This document shows positions 33,282 to 44,139 of a stretch of 64,000 bases of DNA, one piece after another. The notes under the pieces are model-generated. The model worked only from the letters and a program-made list of their open reading frames with translations, searched no databases and was not told where the DNA came from. The translations under genes and the position numbers were made by a program. Numbering within the stretch: position 1 is the stretch's first letter; every line of letters starts with the position of its first letter. Source of the stretch: Pelodera strongyloides (Eukaryota > Nematoda > Chromadorea > Rhabditida > Rhabditidae); contig JAANDG010000220.1 in NCBI GenBank assembly GCA_036852015.1, positions 60,001 to 124,000 on the forward strand, in the 5' to 3' direction.

Positions 33282-34841
33282 AAAATAGACCGCGCAGCTT
33301 TTCCCGCAAGTACAAGTTGTACGGTTTATAGGTAATGAATAAATAGATAGTTGCAATGAATTCGTGAAGCGAAAGAATTGTAGACAATATTGGAGAGAAT
33401 ACTAAAAAAATTACATAACAGGTAAAAATGTGCTGGATAAGTGAATTTTCTAGTTTCTTATTGAGCTGTTAACCAGACAAATAATCAGTGTTACAAACTT
33501 CTGAAAAAACTAATTGTACACTTATTTTATTGTTAGCCGAAAATCAGCCGTAAGAAATAGATAATTACTCGAGGTAAACCGTATTTGACCTCCTGGATGC
33601 TGTGCTTCAAAAAGCGAAAAAAAGCTACCAATCCACAGCTTATTGTTATTTATTAGCTTATTTTTCACTAACAGAAAAAAAACGGAACTTTAGCGAAAAT
33701 TATATTTTGTCACAATATTTTGAAGTTTGTCAGAATTTAGCTCGATTTTTTATGCTAATCTATGTTCATTTGAATAAGCTGCATTTTAATTCTGGTGTAT
33801 TGTGTATTCGATGCGTGTCAAAAAGCGGCTGGTATTTCGCTTTAACGGAAGCATTGGCATCGTATGTATGGTATGGCTGTCTTTTTTCTCAAAATCGTAC
33901 TCAACTGACAACTTCTATGTATGCAAGAAATGATACTACATTTTCCAGTTTTACTGTTCCGAAAAGACACATGCACAAATTAACAATAAAATATTACTTA
34001 CAGGAAAGACTTTCGTCCTCTGTTACAATCATGATGGTTAGCAACGCTGCAGGTGCAAAAACCACAGAGACTGACACAATGAACTGAAATTAGTTCGATG
34101 GGTTGATATAGGCGGGTTGTAGGCAAGCAAAAATATACATAAAAGTTGAAGACCGCCCTGCTGCTCGGGCCTACCACAGGCCAACACTGCGCCGGTGCGT
34201 GGCCGCGCACCGGCCAAAGGTTCGCGTTGGTCTGATCGGTGGAGGAATACAAACGCTTGTCCCATAACGTGACTTGCGCAATGTAACGTCGTAGTGGTTT
34301 ATCGGCTGTAGCGTAAATATAAACATACATGTACGAGAACGATATATGTGAATGCGAGGTACATATCATTTACTTAGTTGCTGTCGCGTCTGGGAGAGAT
34401 CGTGGAAACAAAGAATAACAAAGGCTAAAATAATAACATATACCTACCCTTGAGTTGTCATGTGACACTTTATTTTATCATCTCGCCGCTATAATATAGT
34501 GATTGCGTGGTATAGCGGAGCACGCGCAAGTACTGGTTGCGAGGGCCGTGATGGTAGTGTTGGTTAAGTATTCGGCCGTTGTGACCATACACCAAAGTAA
34601 TGTAATTGGATGTCTAACATCCTATTACGCAGCCAACTTCAGTCATCATTGCGTTCAAGCTGCGAGGAAAAATAAAATAAAGAAACGAAACTTACTGGCA
34701 CCTATGCAAAAGTATATCAAAGCAGTGACGGATGTTAAGGTCAGTAACATTTTCGCTGGAAAGCACAAATGCATACTACTGCAGGATTCAGGGATATTTT
34801 CGATAAGACATATTGACTTTTGACCAGATGGAACAAAAATT
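33282..34841 (-). pseudogene. Str-superfamily chemoreceptor fragment (locus C)
   Basis: Three exons homologous to locus B are read on the minus strand: about 34696-34820 (KMLLTLTSVTALIYFCIGA, exon 6 equivalent), 34002-34083 (FIVSVSVVFAPAALLTIMI, exon 8, same 82-nt length) and 33282-33401 (ILSTILSLHEFIATIYLFIT then YKPYN, exon 9). The exon 7 equivalent is not found in the 600 bases where it should be, and the donor after exon 9 is changed. It faces locus B tail to tail. A GC-rich repeat lies in the gap (34145-34230). Confidence 0.65.
34145..34230. repeat. GC-rich dispersed repeat fragment
   Basis: It contains GGCCGCGCACCGGCCAAAGG followed by TTCGCGTTG (34201-34229). A near-identical block is at 55103-55131 in the same orientation. 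The surroundings are much more GC-rich than the neighbouring sequence. Confidence 0.45.
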
Positions 34842-36171
34842 CTGGAGCTACAAAAGGTTTTCGTTTCCCCGGTGTTAGACCCCGTTTGGGAGCCCTTACA
34901 AACTATAGACAGATGGCAGAAGAGAGGGCTGATCACACCATAACTAAACCCAAAGAATGTTCGGTCAAAATTCCATCCGGAGAGACAATCAATAACTGCA
35001 TATACTTTAGTCAAATATCACACGAGCGGATCTAGTCTTTTTAACCATCCAGTTTGAAAACGGCTTTTTTCGTAATGTGCTGTCAAATATAGCAAAATAC
35101 CAAATGGTGTATTTATTTACAGAGTGAATAAACTGGTTTCTTTAAATTGACATCCACCTATTTTATTACTTCAATAATTTTATTTGTGAAATGTGCATTT
35201 TATTTTGCAGATACCTACTGTAACGACCGGATATTTTAAATTACCTGCAATTCGTCTCGTGCGCTGATTGGGTCTCCATAAATGTTCTAGAACACGTGGA
35301 TGACGACAAGTGCTCGGTTCGCGGCTGCAACCCCAACCGTTGGGCTCAGGCGAAAAAAGGGGTAACGGTGGCGGTCGACCCCAACGGTGGCGGCCAAATT
35401 TGCCCCCGCGGATCGGAACTTTTCTGCGACCTCCACCGTGGAGGTGCGCAACCGTGGCAACCGTTGTTAAAAATCGTCTTTTTTTTCGCCATTATGTGAC
35501 AGTTCCGCTTTTTTTTAATTGCTATTTTATAATGCGTTATTCTTTATTGATGTTCTTTCCATGACTCCATTACAGTGTTGAGAAGGTGTACTACTGAGGC
35601 TGTGACGTTGAGGATGCCCAATGGAGTGTGTCAGACCGTGGTTTGTTTGGTGAGTCCTTATATGTTTCTCAGTACCTTTTTAAATTTGAATTGTAGACGA
35701 AGACACTCTTCCTGCTCTTCCTTTGTTTCTTTTAGAGAGAAGGCAGCGATTTGATGATGCCAAGTCAAGTTCGTGCAGAGTTTTGCTGTCCCTCTTGGCT
35801 GGTGTAAGATGAAGAAAATGAAAAGATGTGCGAGGAACCTATTGGTATGAATAGTTTTTGCATTTGCTTTTTGGTGTTACAGGTTTGATTGTTATTTTAA
35901 CGAACTGATTTAATGGCGTATCTTGGGTTGCTCATGTCTTTAATTACTTGTGCAGGAAAGGATTTCCGGCACCTACTTTATCGGAAACCATTTTCTAGAC
36001 ATGTAGCGAAAATGAGCAGTCTGAGGAGACGAGAAAAACAGAAAACAGAGACCCACAATGAGCTACCGGACCATGGATCAGTTTGGTGAGTATTATTACT
36101 TATAGAACCCTCGTTTTAATTAGGATTGTGGCTGGATATTCTTTCTCTGGTTCTTTTAGGAGAGCGGGGCG
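34842..36171 (+). other. Left part of a repeated exon array
   Basis: 35580-36171 holds two small exon-like units that recur at 45728-46490. One reads KMSSLRRREKQKTETHNELP and ends at a gtgagt donor (36090). The other starts MKKMKRCARNLL (from 35809). Introns between them share a TTTTAATTAGG..TTCTTTTAG pattern with the right-hand copies. A GC-rich patch at 35300-35470 has repeated aaccgttgg/aacggtgg words. Function unknown. Confidence 0.4.
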
Positions 36172-38276
36172 CACCAAACTACAAATATTCTACTGGAGGA
36201 ATACAGTACTCTTCCTTGCAAATTCAGGCAAATCGTGTCGAGACAACGCGCACTTTAAATTTTGTTTCCAAAGGCGTATGATTGGTAATAAATGAAATTG
36301 CGCCTTGCATTCATTCTATATTATTAGTTTTTTAATGTTTTTTTTTCATGTAGCTGCTCGAATGTTTCTAAATAAATATATTCTCATGGTCTAAGGCTTA
36401 AACCGGCGAAACCGCATATACTTTAACACTTTTTATGGAGGTGCCTTACTGATGAGCCTACCTCCTAAATAGATGCATTTGCGATACGAAATATTGATAA
36501 CACCACTGTTTTTTTAATAGAAAACATTCGGTGACAATTCTAATTCTCCTTATTGCATTCTTTATGGTTCACAGCATGTAATCTCAAATAATAATTAAAT
36601 TAGTTGTGAATAATATATGAAATAAATGACTGTATCACTGTAGTATTGCTTTGTTTCTTACCTGATGCTATCAAATCATATTGCTATCAAAGGAAATTAT
36701 ATTGGATGTGTTGTTAAACAATAAAGTTTTCACAAGTCGAGTGTTTTTGTTTACTCGTCTGTTGCAGTTGATAGTGATTGTTTTAAATTGGTTGTTCATT
36801 TTCAAAAAAGATCATTGCAGTTCTGGAAAACAGAAACCAAACACGTACAGCGCAAGTAACATCGTCCCGCGAAGAAGAAGAAACTGAAGTAATGAAGACC
36901 CCTAATCTGAAAATGATTACACTACCATATTGTCTATTTTTATGAATAAAAATTAAGATCATGTTGCTCTTCGCCTAAATGCTCAAGCTCCTTCGCTATT
37001 GTTATACTTATACGGTGTTATAAACTGTTACGGTGCTTATACGGTGTTAGAAACAAGATTTAATGGTTTGTCGGATGTGCCTTGGTTATTGACGATAATG
37101 ATCAATCCTTTTGTAGATGAGTGGACGGGAGCAGTGTCATATTTGTAGCGCTGAATTGGCGAAGAAGAGCATAAGCAATCATCTTTTTTGGGTTCATAAT
37201 CTCCCAAAGGAGGAAATAAAGCTACTAAGAAATAATAGTAGAGTAGAGAAGCTGGTGTGGCCCTACGCTAACATGTGCAGAATGTGATAAGAAGTTCGTA
37301 TCGGCACATGGATTGGCGCGACATATGTCGACGCATGATATATCCTCCGTGGCCGTTTACTCTATCCCGTGCATCATTCCCGAATGCGTGGAGACTTTCG
37401 CAAGCTCATTTGCAATGGGCAGCCACTGCCAAGAGTATCATGCTGAGCAACTAAAGGGGGAGCCGGGTTTTTTGGAGAAAAGGTTTCGGGCCGAATCGGA
37501 AGCAAAGGTGAGTGCTTGTACGAAACGACAAAAAAAACGTGCACGTTGGAACCGATATATTACTGGTTTCGCCCGATTAAACCTTAGACCAAAGCAGCTA
37601 GAAAATTATAAACATCCTCGGAGGAGGGCTCGTCAGTAAGGTGCCTCCGAGGACGAAAACGTAAAGAACGGGATTGTGGTTTCGCCCGATTAAACCTTAG
37701 ACCAAATAACGCGTATAAACTCGGAGGAGGGCTCATCAGTAAGGTGCCTCCGAGACGCATAAATATAACAAAATACCAGAACTAATTCGTCACCGTTTAA
37801 GTTGTTTCTGGAATCTGTAATGGAGACGCATTGCACCCAACTCAACGTGCAGACAGTACTAATATACGAATATTACCTTTGTTTTTTTATAAAGCACCAG
37901 TGCTCCGTTTGTTATGCTTGGTCTGAAATAAAGAATAGTTTTTTTTATAAATAATAGAACATTGCGAATGAAGAAAAACAGATTATGCAAACACACAACA
38001 GGAATGAAGAAAATAGACTAGTATAAACATTATATCGGCAAAAGTTAGAACAAGAACAAAAATAATATAAACATTATATGAGCTAAAGTTAAAACAAGAA
38101 CAAAAAAGAGTGCGGACGCACGATGACAACTAACTAGAAGAAACAATTAATATTAACTAATCAATGCAAAATACACAGCTGACCAGCTGTTCAAAAAATT
38201 TAAATTTGGCGCCGTTTTGCCTGAATTTGCAAGGAAGAGTACTGTATTCCTCCAGTAGAATATTTGTAGTTTGGTG
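36172..38276 (+). mobile_element. 2.1 kb element with CACCAAAC inverted ends and a zinc-finger gene
   Basis: Arms of about 70 bp, nearly identical and inverted: CACCAAACTACAAATATTCT at 36172 and its complement ending at 38276. Homology fades over the next 30 bases. A C2H2 zinc-finger frame (37117-37639) lies within. A hairpin word (GGAGG..TCAGTAAGG..CCTCC) occurs inverted at 36435-36465 and twice at 37617-37757. Confidence 0.6.
37117..37639 (+). pseudogene. C2H2 zinc-finger protein with one frameshift
   Basis: A ttttgtag acceptor directly precedes ATG 37117. Finger 1 is CHICSAELAKKSISNHLFWV then H. A one-base frame change near 37265 (CCCTACG) is needed to continue into finger 2, CAECDKKFVSAHGLARHMST then H, a standard C-x2-C-x12-H-x3-H-type finger. 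A third, looser finger is CIIPECVETF..SHCQEYH. The C-terminus is basic (TKRQKKRARWNRY). It probably binds DNA, perhaps as an accessory protein of the enclosing element. Whether the frame change is real or a sequence error cannot be told. Confidence 0.6.
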
Positions 38277-38318
38277 ATCCCTCGGCCTGTTGCCACTGCT
38301 CTGATAGGGTTACTGAGG

Positions 38319-38395
38319 GGTTAATCTTACCACTTCCGCCGAAGGGTTCGTTTATTGTTAAACTTAACCCTTCAGCTGAAGTGGTAAGTTTAACC
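38319..38395. repeat. Hairpin with GGGTTAAxCTTACCACTT arms
   Basis: Arms GGGTTAATCTTACCACTTCC and complement. The ACTTAACCCTTCAG word recurs at about 45698, near the right end of the large insertion. Confidence 0.55.
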
Positions 38396-38958
38396 CTTAA
38401 GTGCCCCGACTACGGTACCGCGTTTGTGTTTTAGAGCGCACCTTCGGGAAAATTTCTGCGGGTAGGTAGCACCAAATAGTGTAGCAAGTACGGTACCTAT
38501 CAGACTACGGTAACTTATCCAAAATGTAGAACACACCACAAAATAAGCAGAAATTACATAAAAAAACCTTTATTGTTAGATAAACTGTACGAAACGAACA
38601 AAACTAACAAATTTAGTGCACAAAAGGATAACGTAGGAGATTATAGCAAATCCTAGCTATAAACAAAATTCAATATAACATTCTCAAAATAGGCAAATAA
38701 TTCAATCACAGAGTGTGTTAGTAAGAAAGATAACATGTTATAGATACAGTGAGTATATATATTCAAAAACTATTCACAGTATTATATATGAGCTTCATGC
38801 AATAAGTAACAATAACTTTTGTGCTATAGAGTGAGTAATGAGTAACAAATAGAACAAATACTCATTAGTAGTGAAATGTAGCACATAATGAAGGATAACA
38901 ACGAGCAGAAAAGAAAACACCCAGAAAAGAAATAAGAATTAAGAGACGACTGTATTCG

Positions 38959-39108
38959 TTAAATCGAAATATTTGCCGGTTTTTGAAAAGCATCGAGTAA
39001 TCCCAAAAGAGCATAACTTGGAATAAAAAATAGCCCAATAGACCCTTTTAGCGAATGAATGCTGATATATGAGATGCGTTTCAAAAACCGGCAAGTATTT
39101 CGCTTTAA
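38959..39108. repeat. TTAA-flanked palindromic MITE (AATCGAAATATTTGCCGG family)
   Basis: Left TTAAATCGAAATATTTGCCG, right CGGCAAGTATTTCGCTTTAA. Shares CCGGTTTTTGAAA with 27440-27582. Confidence 0.7.
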
Positions 39109-39451
39109 ATACATAACGTCATAACGCGACTTTAGTATGTAAATATAAAAAAGTGAAACCCATAAGGCAATAAGGAGACACGACGGCCATAAAACATAAC
39201 TATGAAAGACAAGAACCGATAGGGTAGAAAAGGAAACACTTATTTGAAAAGGAAACACACATTAAGGTTAAGCTGTATTCATCATTAGTTGGAGCAAGAC
39301 ATAGGGTGCCGTCCACCTGAAAAGAATAATAATTGTGCAAACGATAGTAATTGTGTAAGTGTATACCTACGTGATGAGACAAGGATTGTAACATTGACCC
39401 CCGCTACAATATAGCAATACAATTACTCTACAAAGAATATCATACACCTAC

Positions 39452-41500
39452 CTATTCATGTGCAGCTTTTGAGAACATATTAACCGCATAATCCCTCCCA
39501 TTGAGGGACACCGTGACGATGGGGCCCACAATTGACGACAGGGGAAGCACCCGACGTAATGGCCTTTGTTTTTCGAAGGAATAGTGCGATCTATTAATCG
39601 ACGCAAGCGAGTTTAGGAGGGACAAGGTAATACGTGCATTTGGAGATCCGACCACACCAGTCCTGTTGAAATCAGCTTGTAATCGATTCAGGAGCCTAAG
39701 AATAGTTATATATAAGACTTTGTTGTGGTATAAGAAAAAAATATGCAACCATTGAACCATTCACAAAACGATGATAACAGATGACATAGACCATCTTAAT
39801 TGAAAAAAGAATTTTGGAAACAAGAAAAACTAACCCGTGTACAACAGAAGTTGTAGGAAAAGATTCAACGACAACCACGGCTTGTTGCATGGGGTATGAC
39901 ACAACAATCATAATAAGACGCGCAACTTTAACCACTGTGTCCGATGTTACGAGTAGCTGGAATGATGTATAAGTAAGAAATTTATGGAATAGAATAAGGT
40001 AAACGCTGAATGTTAACTTTACATATTTATACATGGGTATTCTGAGTATTTTTTATGTGCCGAACGTGCAATACAAAACACCATAATAACACAAACGAAT
40101 AATTGTACAGATGCATGCTCCATGAAGTTGGAATGTTGTAGATATTCAGTGTAGTGGTGAGCTTCTAATTGCAACCAAAGGACATCACATTTATTCCATT
40201 TTTTGGAATAAATGTGCTAAACATACACTTTGTTTCTTTTGGTTGGAATTAGAAGCTCACCACAAAACTGAATACAAACGTATAAGAGAACTAATGTGAA
40301 ATAATGTACACCAACCCAATCTCTTCTCGATTCGCATATATCTTGGTGGTAGCTCGTGACGGCGTACAAATAATTGTTGTAAAAGATGCGAGAGCTGAAC
40401 AGACGCTCAAAATATACAGCTCACGAAATAGTTGATTATACACATCAGGAAACTGTACTCAACAACTCATGCTAAGTCAGGAAACCATACTCAACAACTC
40501 ATGCTATATTAATCATAGAAATCCGCATACCATATACTAATGACAATACCTAAGAAAGTCTTACGTACCAGAAAACAACTGCCGTGTTGATATTCGTTGT
40601 TCGGATCAATAAGGCAATAGCATCTTGTTCCTCTTGATTGAAGGCCTTCTTCTCATCGCCCCAGTCAAAGAACGTTTTGTTGCCCAGGGGAGTGTGCTGA
40701 AGGGAACAATGTATATTCTACATACACACTCAGGCAAAAGGCCAGAAAAGTATGTAATCGATCGTACTTCGAAAATACTTACATTGGACATAATTCTTGC
40801 AATCTTTGTGCGCCGAAAAGTTGACGAATAACGGGAACATAATTGATTTCCAGTATCACCCCGTCGCTGGATTTCGGCAAGTATACGAGGAGTATGAAGG
40901 AATCTAAAAGCATACACATCATAGCCAAGATAGTATCTACTTATTTCGCACTTATATGAAGGAAGAAAAGCTAGACGTGAATTAAAAGGGCAATAAGCCT
41001 GAATACCTTTCTAAAGCGGTGGACAGGAAACTTCTCGTGTTTTGCCTGCTCACACGATCTTTCAGATGTTTGAAAGATGCTTCGAATGTCGATGTAGACA
41101 CTTCGGCAGGGTCTCCATTACGGCGCACAAAATGGACATGATGCTCGAGTTGCTGCAACAACTATTATTGGTAGGATCATAGAAAAATGCAGCAAAGGAA
41201 ATAAAAGTGTAAATAAGCTATTTGTACATGACAATGGCGACCGGAAAAAAAGAACACAATTCGTTACGTATAAAAACTAACATGCAATTTCATAGTCGAG
41301 CGACTATCACCATACAGTAGGTGATGGAACGTCAAAAATCGGTCCAATGATATGCTCATTGCGGTTGCATATTGAGAGTCGAAAAGGGTGCATTGCGAAG
41401 AGCGTAGGTATATCGCGAAGAATAGAAAGAAAGGCGAAAACATCTCATCAGCGTAGACGCCGCTCTCCATACCCAGTAATGAAAATACCGCGCAACAAAG
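39452..41500 (-). CDS. EnSpm/CACTA-like transposase, C-terminal region (seven exons)
   Basis: Exons on the minus strand: 41282-41500, 41007-41152, 40783-40903, 40569-40717, 40316-40394, 39835-39956, 39452-39695. All are GT-AG with matching phases; 1080 nt, 359 aa to the stop. Order of features: a helical block (FSPFFLFFAIYLRSSQ...YATAMSISLDRFL), LYGDSRSTMKLHQLEHHVHF then VRRNGDPAEVSTSTFEASF, then KHLKDRVSRQNTRS, later FYNNYLYAVTSY, SDTVVKVARLIMIV. The H..H..VRR.G.....STFE..FK sequence is the layout seen in DUF4218-type C-terminal regions of EnSpm transposases. The catalytic N-terminal part is not identified, and the start may lie in exons further upstream. Identification is by pattern, unconfirmed. 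Confidence 0.6.
40154..40263. repeat. Palindromic repeat with GTGGTGAGCTT ends
   Basis: Arms GTGGTGAGCTTCTAATTGCA and near-complement. It is in an intron of the transposase-like gene. It shares TGAGCTTnnnATTnCAACCA with the hairpin at 45086-45195. Confidence 0.65.
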
Positions 41501-41858
41501 CTAAATGGGTACAATAAAAAAAGCAATTGGAACGTTTTAGCAATGACAAAATTTACCTTTCTATGTATAAAGTATCATGCTGACAAGTTCCCTTCCGTAA
41601 AATAGTTGAAAGAAGGACTTGTTTTACATGAGTGAAGAGTGACATGAGTGACAAGTTAATTGGCAAATAATAATTTGCGTTTCATTTAAATGAAAATAGG
41701 TTAGTTCGAAAGTAAAATAGTCTATTGATAATAGCTTTACAAGAATGGTAGACAGTAATTGAAACACAATCATGTAAATACAGAAGCTCCGAAAATACGT
41801 ATGTGTATTATTATTATATATATATATATAGTTTTTAGATAAATGGATAAATATGAAC

Positions 41859-43867
41859 TCAACCGATTATCAGTTCCGACGTGTACAGATCAGGCGTTCT
41901 TGGCTTCCTCACGCTCAATAACTTGGAACCTTTTTCTGTGTAGTCTTTTTGCCCACCAGTCAGGATCAGGAGGTTCTCCTTGTTTTTCAGAAGCTACAAA
42001 TAGCAGTAGGTAACATCTTGTATCAAACCTGTACGATTCAATTACAGTATTGTAGGTTAAAATCAGTGTACTTGTACTAGGAGAACACATTATGTCTCCA
42101 ATAAATACTAACCTTAAATACGATAGTTTGTATGTACAGTTTCCATGCGCTGGCGTGCCGCAGCCGAGTGAGCCCCAATTTCCTATTGATTCTCATATCC
42201 GCAAACGACTTTCCAATCGATCCAAATACTTCACCAATAGAGATCTCTTTAAAATTCTAACAGTTACTAGTTAACACGCGACCGAACCGCATAATAATTA
42301 AGAGAAATATACCTCAAAAACTTTGTTGTAACTGTTAAAATGCAAACAATAAAATACTATCTAATATTGTCAAATAGCAGAAAAACCCTGAAAATAGTGT
42401 TACATAAAAGAAATAATATGTTCCCCATATGTACACTAAAAAGTTACTTACCTCCCTGGAACATTTGCCCATCGGCCGAAATATATTCTTCTGTTGGCAT
42501 CTTAAAATCAGCCAGAGGGAAAACTTTGACGATTTGCTGAAAGTGAAAAGATCAAACATACTACCGCCGAGTCTCCGCTAAGAGGAAAACCATAAAACGG
42601 AACAAACATCCATGCGAGGAATCATTTCTAGTTGCATAGGAGTATTGAATACGTTATGAACATTATTATAGTTGGAAGGAATTAACGCTACTTCTCAAAC
42701 AATAGTGTTAACCAGAAGTAAAAGTTCCTACCGACGGTGGGCATACAGGCTGTGGTGGAGAAGCAACCCTCTTCAAGTGTTTAACTTCCGTCTCCGTCTT
42801 AGACTGACCATCCGCGTTATTTTCTACCTGAGGAATTTATGTCAAAGTCAACACGACTTGTGTTAACCTTCATTATATACGTCAAATGCGATAGTATACT
42901 ATTGGAATTTGAAACAAGTGAAAAGCGAGACCACTTCATACAAACTAATAAGAAGGAGCGGTACAATTCCCTACCATGCAAGCGAGGCTTATTAACCCGT
43001 TGAGGAAAAAATTGGTCAGATCAGATTTGCAATTCATGCGCATTTTGACTAACTGCACAAGATCTGGTCCACGGTTTCCGGTCAACTCGACAAACAGCTG
43101 CTGAAAGAAACATAGACTGCAAAGAGAGTAAACTTATAAATTAGCTACTATAACATAAACGATCCCAAGTTCAACTATACGAATAAGTACATTATTCGGC
43201 ACAAAAAAATACTACAGACTCATCGTCTTAATTTCTTCATCAAAAAATAACCTGTGAGACCTCAAAAGTAATCCCAAAATCACCTTTATGCATTCTGAGT
43301 CAAACTGCTCCAGGTCCTGCAACTTTTCCACCAATTGGTCAGCGATTGAAAACACATTGAATGCCGTTGTGTCGAACGTTTCGCCTACAATGAAAACAAT
43401 GTAACTAATTATCTTTCTACACGGATAAGCTCATATATTTATATTATATCATATCCATATATTTAATTATTGGTAATCACGTGTGAATAAACTCACTGTA
43501 ATTAGGGGCCATGGGCTCTCGAACTATCTGTTTAGGCTGAGTCGCAGGAGTATCCGAAGTGTCCACCGCTGTACTAAAAGTGGGTAGACGTTACACACAT
43601 TAACAACACTCATTATATAAAAGAGAAAGAAACTGTTTGGTCACAAAGTCGGAAACGAAGCCTTTTCTTTTCGGCAATACACTACGGAAATGAAACATAC
43701 AAAAACCATTGCCTCGTGGAGGGTTCGAACCCTCGACCTCCCGCTTTAGAGTCACATGCTCTGCTTGTTGCGCTAAATTTCCACAACAACTATAATGTGT
43801 TAATGGTTTACCTCTTGTTGAATGTATTTAGGAACGATGGTCTGGCTCTTTGCTGTGGACGGTACAT
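41859..43867 (-). CDS. Unrecognised eight-exon gene
   Basis: Exons on the minus strand: 43812-43867, 43497-43573, 43284-43384, 42975-43100, 42732-42827, 42452-42536, 42113-42246, 41859-41993. All are GT-AG with consistent phases (exon 7 uses acceptor TTTTAAAG), 810 nt, 269 aa. It starts MYRPQQRARPSFLNTFNK, basic and N-terminal. It continues with an acidic helical region (ADQLVEKLQDLEQFDSECIK), QLFVELTGNRGPDLVQLVKM, a lysine-rich linker, and ISIGEVFGSIGKSFADMRIN. I do not recognise a domain. The last exon is open in two frames; the alternative (PDPDWWAKRLHRKRFQV) looks more protein-like but breaks the phase. It is on the same strand and just upstream of the transposase-like gene and could be part of it. 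Confidence 0.55.
43711..43784 (-). other. tRNA-like sequence (degenerate)
   Basis: 74 bases with a perfect T-arm (GAGGGTTCGAACCCTC) and a D-arm-like GCGCAACAAGCAGAGC. The acceptor and anticodon stems do not pair. It lies in intron 1 of the 41859-43867 gene. Confidence 0.5.
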
Positions 43868-44139
43868 AGTTAACACCTTGCAAAAACCCTGCAAGAAAAA
43901 GTAATTGCAAATTCACAACGAAAAATAAGAAAATCAGCCATATTTTCGAAAATTAATATATTTACAAGGTACTGATATTCCCTAAGAAAAGATATTGATA
44001 TTCATAGGAGAAAACATGAAACGAATTCTAGCATCATATACGTACAAACAAAAAAGCAATTTTTATACAAATCAACAAAATAAGCACCTAAACAAAATAC
44101 AACTTGACAATAAATATAAATAGACAATTTGTTTTTTTA

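Noticed and set aside
36435..36470. CTGATGAG as a third hammerhead core
   Set aside because: No matching GAAA, stem I or cleavage triplet is arranged around it; the word is part of the GGAGG..CCTCC hairpin repeated at 37.6-37.8 kb.
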